The notes below the pieces were generated by a model. That model saw only the letters and a list, made by a program, of their open reading frames with translations. It did no database searches and was not told the origin of the DNA. 64,000 bases of DNA from Haliea sp. (GTDB taxonomy: Bacteria > Pseudomonadota > Gammaproteobacteria > Pseudomonadales > Halieaceae). The stretch covers positions 173,884 to 237,883 of the forward strand of contig NZNC01000004.1 of NCBI GenBank assembly GCA_002692965.1, given 5' to 3'. A program made the translations under genes and the position numbers. Of the stretch, positions 52,317 through 60,719 are shown in pieces (the stretch's first letter is position 1; the number at the start of each line of letters is the position of its first letter).

Positions 52317-54164
52317 ATGCCCACCGACGCCCTGAATCATCTTTTTGTCTTACCCGGCTGGAACACAACCTCCAGCCTGCTCCTGCTCGTCACACTCGTG
52401 GTCCTGCTCGCCACCCTGCTGCTCAACGCCCGCAGACAGCGCGCCAACCGGCGGATGCTGAAAGAACTCAACCTGCGCTACCGGCGCATCATCGACGGCA
52501 CCAACGCGGGCACCTGGGAGTGGAATGTGCAGACCGGTGTCATCGTGATCAACCAGCGCTGGGCCGAGATGCTTGGCTACGATCTGAGTGAGCTGCAGCC
52601 GGCGACGATCGAAACCTGGAAGGCACTGACTCACCCCGAGGATTTCCAGGTGAGCGAGCAAGCCCTGCGCGCGCACTTCCGCGGCGACGCCGAACACTAT
52701 CTGGTCGACATCCGCATGCGACACCGGGATGGACGCTGGCTGTGGGTCCGCGACAGCGGGCGCCTGATGACGCACACCAGCGACGGCAGTCCCGAGTGGA
52801 TGTTCGGCACGCATATGGATGTGAGCGCCCAGCACCGCGAGCGGGAAGAACAGGACCTCTGGCTGCAGCGCTTTCGGGAGTTGTCTCGCAATGTCCCCGG
52901 CACGCTCTACCAATACCACCAGCTGAGCGACGGCAGCTCCCAGTTTCCCTTTGCCTCCCCCGGTATCGAAGATATCTACGGCTGCACCCCCGAGGAAGTT
53001 CAGGAAGACGCCACCGTGGTTTTTTCGCGGATTGCGCAGGATGATCTTGAGCGAATTGCCACATCCATCCAGCACTCCGCCGACACCCTGTCGCTATGGC
53101 ACGAAACCTACCGCATCAATCACCCCCTCCGCGGGGAAATCTGGGTGGAGGGCAGTGCCTCACCGGCGCGGCAGACAGACGGCAGCACCCTCTGGCACGG
53201 CTACATTCACGACATTACCGAACTGCGCCACGCCCGGGAGCAGCTGCGGCTGGCCGCCAGCGTGTTTGAGGCCAGTCTCGATGCCATCTTCATCACCGAC
53301 GAACACCACCGTTTCCTGCACGTGAACCGCGCCTTTCAGGCCATGACCGGGTACACGCTGCCCGACCTGCAAGACAAACTGCCCAACCAGATCCTGGCAG
53401 TGCCGGGGTCGCCCGGCCTGATCGACCAGGTCAGTGAATTCCTGGACAGTAACGACAACTGGCGGCACGACGTCGAGGTCTCGCGAAAATCCGGCGAAGC
53501 TTTTCCCGCGGACCTGACGGTGACAACAGTCCGCGATACCCGGGGCAGGCCCTCCCACCATGTCGCGGTATTCAGTGACATCACCCGCCAGAAGGCCCAT
53601 GAGGCCGAGCTGGATCGCATTGCCCACTTCGATCCCCTGACCGGGATTCCCAATCGCCGCCTGCTGACCGATCGCATGCAACAGGCGATCGCCCAGGCCC
53701 AGCGCAGCGGTGAACGCCTGGCGGTGGTGATGCTCGACCTGGACGGCTTCAAGCCGGTCAACGATCGCTGGGGGCACGAGGCGGGAGACGCCGTTCTGGT
53801 CGAAATTGCGCGCCGGCTGAAGCAACTCTTGCGCGCCGGGGACACCGTGGCCCGCCTGGGTGGCGACGAGTTTGTGCTTTTGCTGCGTCGCGTCGAGTCG
53901 GAAGCCGTGTTCCACCGCGTGCTGGATTGCATCCGCCAGCCGATTCCCCTGGAAAATGGCAATGCCCACGTCAGTGCCAGCCTCGGCGTCGCCTATTTTG
54001 CCGGCGAGGTACCAGTCGACGGCGACCAGCTACTGCGCATGGCCGACCAGGCCACCTACCAGGCCAAGGCAGCGGGGAAAGACTGCTTTGTGGTGTTCTC
54101 GGAAACCGACCAGCCAGCTCCCGCGCCCCGTCCCGAAGCCGCCATCCTGCATGGCCAGCCCTAG
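52317..54164 (+). CDS. PAS-containing membrane diguanylate cyclase
   Basis: A 615-residue signalling protein. One N-terminal membrane helix (LLLLVTLVVLLATLLL) is followed by three PAS-type domains (RYRRIIDGTNAGTWEWNV; RELSRNVPGTLYQYHQ; SVFEASLDAIFITDEHHRF) and a GGDEF domain with LGGDEFVLLL near residues 515-519. RAGD five residues before provides the RxxD inhibitory site. No EAL domain. It is convergent with the REC-GGDEF-EAL gene, a stem-loop lying between the two. Signal sensed is unknown. Confidence 0.92.
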   Translation: MPTDALNHLFVLPGWNTTSSLLLLVTLVVLLATLLLNARRQRANRRMLKELNLRYRRIIDGTNAGTWEWNVQTGVIVINQRWAEMLGYDLSELQPATIETWKALTHPEDFQVSEQALRAHFRGDAEHYLVDIRMRHRDGRWLWVRDSGRLMTHTSDGSPEWMFGTHMDVSAQHREREEQDLWLQRFRELSRNVPGTLYQYHQLSDGSSQFPFASPGIEDIYGCTPEEVQEDATVVFSRIAQDDLERIATSIQHSADTLSLWHETYRINHPLRGEIWVEGSASPARQTDGSTLWHGYIHDITELRHAREQLRLAASVFEASLDAIFITDEHHRFLHVNRAFQAMTGYTLPDLQDKLPNQILAVPGSPGLIDQVSEFLDSNDNWRHDVEVSRKSGEAFPADLTVTTVRDTRGRPSHHVAVFSDITRQKAHEAELDRIAHFDPLTGIPNRRLLTDRMQQAIAQAQRSGERLAVVMLDLDGFKPVNDRWGHEAGDAVLVEIARRLKQLLRAGDTVARLGGDEFVLLLRRVESEAVFHRVLDCIRQPIPLENGNAHVSASLGVAYFAGEVPVDGDQLLRMADQATYQAKAAGKDCFVVFSETDQPAPAPRPEAAILHGQP

Positions 54165-54180
54165 CGGGCTGACCGCCCGC
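54164..54180. terminator. Bidirectional hairpin between convergent c-di-GMP genes
   Basis: GCGGGC-TGACC-GCCCGC forms a 6-bp GC stem in the 20-bp gap between the two convergent stop codons. No T tract follows on either strand, so its function is uncertain. Confidence 0.4.
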
Positions 54181-54184
54181 GGCT

Positions 54185-56092
54185 TCATGCGCGGCTGTCC
54201 GGGGCCGAGGCCACCTCGGCCGGAGACGACGACCCGGATAGGGAGACCACCCCTGCGGATAGCGCCGGGAAGTCCGCAACCGGAACCGGATGCCCGAAAT
54301 AGTAGCCCTGGAAAAGGCCACAACCCTGATCTGCCAGAAACGCGTGCTGCTCGGCCGTTTCCACCCCTTCGGCAATGACCTGCATGTTCAGATTGCGCGC
54401 CATGCCGATGATGGTCTGGACGATCACGGCATTTTCCGGCCGCAGGGACATGTTGTGGACGAAGGACTTGTCGATCTTGAGCTGGTCCAGTGGCAAGCGA
54501 GTGAGATAAGCCAGTGAGGAGTAGCCAGTACCAAAATCATCGATGGAAAAGCGCAAGCCGGCACGGCGCAGCGTCTGCATTTTAGCGACGGTGGTATCGG
54601 TATCGTTCATGATCAGGCCCTCGGTCAATTCGAGCTTGAGCCGGCCCGGCGCAATATCACCCTCCCCGACAATACCCAAAACCTGCTCAACAAAATCGTC
54701 GGCGTAGAACTGCTGCGGGCTGACATTGACCGCCAGCTCCAGCCTGGCGGTCCAGGCGTCCTTTTCCCAGGCCTTCAGTTGAGCCACCGCCGCCCGCATG
54801 ACCCACAAGCCGATCGGCACAATCAGACCGGTCGCTTCCGCCAGGGGTATGAATTCTGCCGGCGGTACCTGCCCGCGCGCGGGCGACTGCCAACGCAGCA
54901 GTGCCTCGGCCCCCACCACTGCGCCGCGCGCGTCTACCTGCGGCTGGTAGTAGAGCGCAAACTCATTGCTATCCAGGGCCTGGCGCAGACCGCGCTCCAG
55001 CTCGAGCCTCGCCTCCAGCGCAGCCTGCATGTCGGGGTCGTAGAAATACAGGGTATTGCGACCGTCACGCTTCGCCTGGTACATCGCCGTATCTGCCCTG
55101 CGCACCAGTTCCTCGGCACTGACCTCTCGCCCCTGGAACAGACTGATGCCAATACTGGCAGTGGTGCGGAACTCCCGGTCCAGTTTCGGCGAGACACCCG
55201 CCAGGGCCTCCAGAATTTTTTCACCCACACGTTCCGACCGGGCGGCGGCCAGCTCCAGCTCACTGCCCAGATCCTCCAGAATTACCACAAACTCGTCGCC
55301 GCCGAAGCGCGCGACGGTGTCACCCTCCCGCATGCAGGCGACCACCTCACGCGATACCGCTACCAGCAGCTGATCCCCCACATTGTGTCCGCGAGTGTCA
55401 TTGAGATCCTTGAAGTGATCCAGGTCGATGAACAACAGCGCACCGTAGCTCTGCTGTCGGGCACTGGAGGCCAGGCTGTGCTCGAGTCGGTCCTCCATCA
55501 GGCGACGGTTGGGCAATCCGGTGAGTGGGTCGTAGAAGGCAAGGCGCTCCAGCTTGTCCTCGGCCTGCTTGCGCCGTGCGATATCCTCCTGCAGCTCGCG
55601 GTTGAGTGCTTCCAGCTGCAACATCTTGTCTTCCAGCTTGCGCACCAGTGCCTGGTTATAGCTCTTCAACAGCGTCGTGGTATCGTCATCTGGCTGCGCC
55701 GACCCGCTATCTGGCTCATCGCCACCGGGAGCCGCGACCTGCCCGAGGCGCTGCACGAATTCCACCGGGTCCATGGGCTTCAGGATAAAGGCGTCGGCCC
55801 CCAGGCGCAGGGCGAGCTGTTCGTCCTCCGCCTCGGTGTAGGTCGCGGTGTAAACCACAAAGGGGATATGCCGGAGCCGGCGATCGGCTTTCCAGTGCCG
55901 CAGGAGCGTATAGCCGTCCATCACCGGCATCAGCAGATCAGAGACAACCAGGTCAGGGGGCTGCTGACGGGCACAGCGCAGGGCTTCCTCCCCATTGTGG
56001 GCAAGCTCCACCGCATGGCCATTGCCGGACAGCAGCGCCTGCAGGTAGTAGAGGTTTTCCTCAATATCGTCGACGACAAGAATGCGCTTCAT
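54185..56092 (-). CDS. Response regulator with GGDEF and EAL domains
   Basis: A 635-residue protein. A receiver domain (LVVDDIEENLYYLQ; phosphoacceptor Asp in VVSDLLMPVMDG; Lys in FILKPMD), a coiled-coil linker, a GGDEF domain with FGGDEFVVIL near residue 263 and RxxD (REGD), then an EAL domain with GAEALLRW near residue 395, NVSPQQF, LELTEG, IDDFGTGYSSL, KIDKSF and AEGVET. Both catalytic domains look intact, so it could make or break c-di-GMP. It overlaps the receiver gene upstream (ATGA) and is the output of the kinase operon. Confidence 0.94.
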   Translation of the reverse strand: MKRILVVDDIEENLYYLQALLSGNGHAVELAHNGEEALRCARQQPPDLVVSDLLMPVMDGYTLLRHWKADRRLRHIPFVVYTATYTEAEDEQLALRLGADAFILKPMDPVEFVQRLGQVAAPGGDEPDSGSAQPDDDTTTLLKSYNQALVRKLEDKMLQLEALNRELQEDIARRKQAEDKLERLAFYDPLTGLPNRRLMEDRLEHSLASSARQQSYGALLFIDLDHFKDLNDTRGHNVGDQLLVAVSREVVACMREGDTVARFGGDEFVVILEDLGSELELAAARSERVGEKILEALAGVSPKLDREFRTTASIGISLFQGREVSAEELVRRADTAMYQAKRDGRNTLYFYDPDMQAALEARLELERGLRQALDSNEFALYYQPQVDARGAVVGAEALLRWQSPARGQVPPAEFIPLAEATGLIVPIGLWVMRAAVAQLKAWEKDAWTARLELAVNVSPQQFYADDFVEQVLGIVGEGDIAPGRLKLELTEGLIMNDTDTTVAKMQTLRRAGLRFSIDDFGTGYSSLAYLTRLPLDQLKIDKSFVHNMSLRPENAVIVQTIIGMARNLNMQVIAEGVETAEQHAFLADQGCGLFQGYYFGHPVPVADFPALSAGVVSLSGSSSPAEVASAPDSRA

Positions 56093-56481
56093 GGCTCAAC
56101 CCCATCGCTGGCGTCCGCGGCAACATAGGCGCCAATTTCCTGGATAAAGGTGGCGGGATTGATGGGCTTCTCGATATAACCCGTGCAGCCCGCAGCCAGA
56201 CAGCGTTCGCGATCTCCGGCCATGGCATAGGATGTCACCGCGACCACGGGCGTATGGCGCAGAGTGACATCTTCCCGCAAAACCCTGGCGACGGTGTGAC
56301 CGTCCATGGTGGGCAGCTGGATATCCAGCAGTATCAGGTCCGGTAACAATTGCTTGGCCAGGGCAATCCCCTTGGCACCGTCCTCCGCCGACACCACCTG
56401 ATAGCCGGCCCGCTCAAGCAGGAAGGTCGCGAGGTAGCGGTTCTGCTCATTGTCTTCAATCAACAGGATACGCTGGCTCAT
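56089..56481 (-). CDS. Single-domain response regulator (DivK-like)
   Basis: A 130-residue stand-alone receiver: LLIEDNEQNRYLATFLLERAGY, phosphoacceptor Asp in LILLDIQLPTMDG, Thr/Ser in AVTSYAM, Lys in YIEKPINP. No output domain, so it probably relays phosphate or acts allosterically, as DivK and SpoIIR-like receivers do. Both its start (overlapping the kinase stop) and stop (overlapping the next ATG) are ATGA junctions, so three signalling proteins are translated together. Confidence 0.94.
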   Translation of the reverse strand: MSQRILLIEDNEQNRYLATFLLERAGYQVVSAEDGAKGIALAKQLLPDLILLDIQLPTMDGHTVARVLREDVTLRHTPVVAVTSYAMAGDRERCLAAGCTGYIEKPINPATFIQEIGAYVAADASDGVEP

Positions 56482-58526
56482 ACGGGCTCCGGTGCGTCGA
56501 GTGGCAACAGCACGGTAAATTCACTGCCGCGCCCCCATTCGCTGCGCAAGCGTATCTCTCCACCCATCAACTCCGCCAGACGCCGACAGATCATCAGCCC
56601 CAGGCCGGTGCCATCGTGCTTGCGGGTCAGACCGGAATCCAGCTGATGAAAAGGCTGGAACAGCTTGCCCTGGTCCTCGACGCGAATACCAATACCGGTA
56701 TCTGCCACCGTCAGACGGAGGGCCTCGCAGGCGATTCCCACGCCAGGCGGCAGGTAGCCGGGCTGTCTTTGCGCTGACACAGCGACGCGACCTGCATCCG
56801 TGAATTTGATCGCATTGTTGACCAGGTTGAGGAGAATCTGTTCGAAGCGACGCCGGTCACTGCGCATCCCGGGCAGCGCGCTGGAGACGTCGACTGCCAA
56901 CTCCAGGCCCTTTTTTTCGAGCTGAGGAGTGACCGAATCGAGGACGCGCTGTAGAGACTCCGTCGGGGAGAAGGGCTCTGCACGCACGTCGAGCTGACCG
57001 GCCTCAATTTTCGACAGGTCGAGAACATCGTTGATCAACTCGAGCAGGTGACGGGCACTGCCCTGGACCATCCCCAGCTGCTTGGCCTGCTCTTCGGTGA
57101 GCGGCCCGGCCAGTTCCTGCAGTATGATGCCGGTGAAGCCGATGATCGAATTCAGCGGCGTACGCAGCTCGTGCGACATGGTGGCAAGAAAGGCCGATTT
57201 CAGCCGGTCGGCCGACTCTGCGCGCTGCACGGCGGACTCGAGTTGCTCGGTGCGCTCCGCTACGCGACGCTCCAGGCTGTCATTCAAGTCGCGCAGGGCA
57301 GCTTCCGCCTGCTTGCGTTCTGAGATGTCGACGCCGACCCCAACCAGGCAACGTTGCCCGTCGTAGTCCAGGCCACGCCCGGTGAAGTAGTAAGGGTGCT
57401 TGCTGCCATCGCGCGACAGAAAGTCCGCTTCCACTGACGCCTCGCCATCGACGAGAGCGCGGTTTATGCGCTCCGACACCAGTGACTGGTCCGGCTCGTC
57501 GAAGAACTGCAGCGGGTGCATGCGGGCAATCTCTTCGCCGCGGTAGCCGGACACCGTCTCGAAATTCCGGTTCCAGCGCAGGAAGCGTCCACTCTCGTCG
57601 TAGAAATACACAATCCCGGGCATGCTGTCGATCATCGCCTGGGAAAAGGCCAGCTCGCGACCCGCCAACAGCTCGGCGTGCCCGCGCTTCTCTTCCAGGC
57701 TAAACTTTTCCAGGGCCGAGGAAACGTCGACCACAACCTCCTCCAGCAGCGCCAGCTCCCGGTCGCGGAAAAATCCGTTCTCGTCCGCGTAGACACTGAG
57801 GACACCGATCACCCGGCTGGCCTCCCGCAGGGGCAGAGCCGCCCGCGAACGCAGATGGTGTCGTGCCGCCAGTTCCCGCCAGTGCCGCGTGTCGTCACTC
57901 CGGGAAAAGTCGTTGCAGACCATCGCTTGCCCCGCGGCGATAACCTGGTCCCAGCCCACACTGCCGGCACTGACCTCGGCGCGCAGCTTCAGATCGTTGA
58001 TGACGGCCTTGATGCCCTGCCCAGCCGACGCCACGGGCTGCAGTCGCGCTCCGGCATTGTCGAGCAGGCCGACCCAGGCCATGCGAAAGCCCCCCTGCTC
58101 GACCAGCACATCACAGATACTGGTGTAGATGTCCTGCCGCGTCTCTGCGACCATCACCTCGTGATTGATAGCGCTGAACGCCCGGTAGAGCCGATTGAAG
58201 CGCTCGATCTCGCAGCGCTGCTGGCGCAACTGTTCAAAGCTCTGGTCGATCAGGCCCCGGGAGCGGCGTAACAGCCAGTAGAGAAGCAGGGCGGTGACGG
58301 CCACAAAGGCAAAGCCCTTGTACAGACCCAGCTGTGAACGCAGGGTCGGGTCTCTGACCAGCTGCGTCAGCGCGGTATCCGAAAACGCGATCCACAGGCC
58401 CGCGACCGCGGTGTAGACAAGAAGTATCCGCCAGGGGGACAGTCTGGCCTGGGCCCGCCGCGCGGGAATGGACCGGAACCCGGCAACGGAAGAATCGGCT
58501 GCGAGTGGCGATCGGGCAGTGGACAT
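56478..58526 (-). CDS. Sensor histidine kinase with GAF and PAS domains
   Basis: A 682-residue kinase. Two N-terminal helices (WRILLVYTAVAGLWIAFS; FAFVAVTALLLYWLL), a GAF domain (DVLVEQGGFRMAWVGLLDNAG), a PAS domain (ELAFSQAMIDSMPGIVYFYDES), the HisKA box LATMSHELRTPLNS (His near residue 451) and an HATPase domain (NLVNNAIKFTDAG; DTGIGIRVEDQGKLF; GTGLGLMICRRLAELMGG). No receiver is fused; the receivers follow in the operon. ATG at 58526 is preceded by AGGA; the frame stays open to 58868 without conservation. Confidence 0.93.
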   Translation of the reverse strand: MSTARSPLAADSSVAGFRSIPARRAQARLSPWRILLVYTAVAGLWIAFSDTALTQLVRDPTLRSQLGLYKGFAFVAVTALLLYWLLRRSRGLIDQSFEQLRQQRCEIERFNRLYRAFSAINHEVMVAETRQDIYTSICDVLVEQGGFRMAWVGLLDNAGARLQPVASAGQGIKAVINDLKLRAEVSAGSVGWDQVIAAGQAMVCNDFSRSDDTRHWRELAARHHLRSRAALPLREASRVIGVLSVYADENGFFRDRELALLEEVVVDVSSALEKFSLEEKRGHAELLAGRELAFSQAMIDSMPGIVYFYDESGRFLRWNRNFETVSGYRGEEIARMHPLQFFDEPDQSLVSERINRALVDGEASVEADFLSRDGSKHPYYFTGRGLDYDGQRCLVGVGVDISERKQAEAALRDLNDSLERRVAERTEQLESAVQRAESADRLKSAFLATMSHELRTPLNSIIGFTGIILQELAGPLTEEQAKQLGMVQGSARHLLELINDVLDLSKIEAGQLDVRAEPFSPTESLQRVLDSVTPQLEKKGLELAVDVSSALPGMRSDRRRFEQILLNLVNNAIKFTDAGRVAVSAQRQPGYLPPGVGIACEALRLTVADTGIGIRVEDQGKLFQPFHQLDSGLTRKHDGTGLGLMICRRLAELMGGEIRLRSEWGRGSEFTVLLPLDAPEPV

Positions 58527-58715
58527 GGACAGTGCGTCCTGCTTGAAGGGTGACGTCCCTTCGGTTGTAATATTCGTCGACACTACCTCAATTCCCGCAC
58601 ACGAACCAGCACAGCGTGAGGTAATGTGACGGGGTTCTCCATCACGGTCGCCAGGTGGGTACCGATCGCCATCCGGCAAATAAGAACACTGCGTCCGAGG
58701 AATCAAATAACATCG

Positions 58716-60659
58716 ATGAGCATACGCAATTATCTGCTGAGGCCCCTGGCCCTGGCGCTGTTCCCGCTGGCTCTGGCACAACCGGCAACGGCCCAGACAG
58801 ACAACTACTCTCCGCCCACTCGGGACGCATACCCCACGCGCGTCTTCTGGGGCGATACCCACTTGCATACCAACCAGTCACCGGATGCGTTCACCTTCGG
58901 CAACCAGGGCATCACGCCAGAGGACGCCTACCGCTTCGCCCGCGGGGAGACAGTCACCTCACAGACCGGCCAGCCGGCTCGCCTGGCACGCCCCCTCGAC
59001 TTTCTCATGGTGTCCGATCACGCGGAGTTCATGGGTGTCTTTCCCCGGGTCTTCTCCCGCTCCCCGGAGATAGTCGACACCCCGCTGGGGCGACGCTGGA
59101 TCGGGCACCTGGAAGCCGGCCACCCCGAGCGCATCCTGATGGATTTCGGGATGATCTCCTCCGGCATGATCGATGAACAGCACCACGAGGCCCTGCTTGC
59201 CCAGAGCCCGGTCATCACCCGCGAATACCTGCAGGGGCTCGCCAGCGTCGAGGTACCCACCGACGTGGTCGAATCCAGCTGGCACCAGGTGATCGAAGCC
59301 GCTGAGCAATTCAACGAACCGGGCCGGTTTACCGCCTTCATCGGCTACGAGTGGACCTCCATGCCCGGTGGCAACAACCTGCACCGGAATGTGCTGTTTC
59401 GCGACGGCGCCGAGAAAACCTCACAGATCCTGCCCTTTTCGGCCATGGATGGCAGCGACCCCGAGCAGCTATGGGACTACCTCGCCGATTACGAAAGCAA
59501 GACCGGCGGCAGCGTACTGGCGATTCCCCACAACGGCAACGTCAGCAACGGCCTGATGTTTGCCGAGACCACCCTGGACGGCAAGGCCATGAGCCGGGAC
59601 TACGCCGAACGCCGGGCACGCTGGGAGCCCATCGTTGAGGTTACCCAGATCAAGGGGGACGGCGAGACCCACCCCCTGCTGTCACCCAATGACGAATTCG
59701 CCGACTTCGAGACCTGGGACAAGGCCAACCTCGGCCTGACCGCGGTCAAGGAAGACTGGATGCTGGAGTACGAGTACGCTCGCTCTGCCCTGCTCAATGG
59801 CCTGGCAATGGCCGAGTCCCTCGGCGCCAACCCCTATGCCTTCGGCATGATTGGCAGCACCGACTCCCACACCAGCCTGGCCACGGCGGACGAGGACAAC
59901 TTTTTCGGCAAGATGACCTCCGCCGAGCCGGCCCCGGATCGCGGGAGCCGCGCCTATTTCCCGGTCGAGGACCCCAACGCGCTGGTGCAACTGCACCACT
60001 GGGAGTCCATGGCCTCCGGCTACGCCGCGATCTGGGCGCGCGACAACACCCGCGAGGCCCTGTTTGACGCCATGCGCCGCAAGGAGACCTACGCCACCAC
60101 CGGCCCCCGCATCAGCGTGCGCTTTTTCGGCGGCTGGTCCTTCAGCGCGGAAGATGCCTGGCGGCCGGACCTGGCCAGCCACGGCTATCGCCAGGGCGTG
60201 CCCATGGGGGGACACCTGCCCGCCCATGCCGGAGATAGCGCCCCCACCTTCCTGATCGCGGCCATGAAGGACCCTCTCGGGGCCAACCTGGATCGCCTGC
60301 AGGTGGTCAAGGGCTGGGTGGACAAGCAGGGAGAGCCCCGGGAGCAGGTCTACAACGTCGCTGCATCGGATGAACGACGCATCGAGGGCAATGCGCTGTC
60401 TGCTGTCGGCAGTACGGTGGATGTCGATACCGCCAGCTATCGCAATACCATTGGCGACGCGGCACTTGCCGTGACCTGGCAGGACCCGGATTTCGACCCC
60501 GCCCAGCGGGCCTTCTACTATGTCCGGGTACTGGAGATCCCCACACCGCGCTGGACCACCATCGACGCCGCCCACTACGGCAGCGCACTGGCACCCGAAG
60601 CCCCGGCAACCATCCAGGAGCGGGCCTATACCTCTCCCATCTGGTATGAACCGCGCTGA
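58716..60659 (+). CDS. DUF3604 secreted protein (PHP-like metal-binding motif)
   Basis: A 647-residue exported protein. A Sec signal peptide (LLRPLALALFPLALAQPATAQ) precedes WGDTHLHTNQSPDAFTFG and LDFLMVSDHAEFMG, paired His/Asp motifs that recall PHP-type metallohydrolases and define DUF3604. More such motifs are LAIPHNGNVSNG and FGMIGSTDSHTSL. A metal-dependent hydrolase active on phosphate or sulfate-type esters is plausible but unproven. ATG at 58716; longer frame to 58626. It is convergent with the next gene and divergent from the kinase operon. Confidence 0.88.
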   Translation: MSIRNYLLRPLALALFPLALAQPATAQTDNYSPPTRDAYPTRVFWGDTHLHTNQSPDAFTFGNQGITPEDAYRFARGETVTSQTGQPARLARPLDFLMVSDHAEFMGVFPRVFSRSPEIVDTPLGRRWIGHLEAGHPERILMDFGMISSGMIDEQHHEALLAQSPVITREYLQGLASVEVPTDVVESSWHQVIEAAEQFNEPGRFTAFIGYEWTSMPGGNNLHRNVLFRDGAEKTSQILPFSAMDGSDPEQLWDYLADYESKTGGSVLAIPHNGNVSNGLMFAETTLDGKAMSRDYAERRARWEPIVEVTQIKGDGETHPLLSPNDEFADFETWDKANLGLTAVKEDWMLEYEYARSALLNGLAMAESLGANPYAFGMIGSTDSHTSLATADEDNFFGKMTSAEPAPDRGSRAYFPVEDPNALVQLHHWESMASGYAAIWARDNTREALFDAMRRKETYATTGPRISVRFFGGWSFSAEDAWRPDLASHGYRQGVPMGGHLPAHAGDSAPTFLIAAMKDPLGANLDRLQVVKGWVDKQGEPREQVYNVAASDERRIEGNALSAVGSTVDVDTASYRNTIGDAALAVTWQDPDFDPAQRAFYYVRVLEIPTPRWTTIDAAHYGSALAPEAPATIQERAYTSPIWYEPR

Positions 60660-60669
60660 ATGGCCCCAT

Positions 60670-60688
60670 GCCCGGCCTCAGGCCGGGC
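60670..60688. terminator. Hairpin between convergent DUF3604 and diguanylate cyclase genes
   Basis: GCCCGGCC-TCA-GGCCGGGC makes a perfect 8-bp GC stem with a 3-nt loop, 10 bp after one stop codon and 31 bp from the other. There is no T tract, so a bidirectional terminator is likely but not certain. Confidence 0.5.
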
Positions 60689-60719
60689 TGCTCCCAGTCA
60701 AGGATTGCCGCAACTAACT

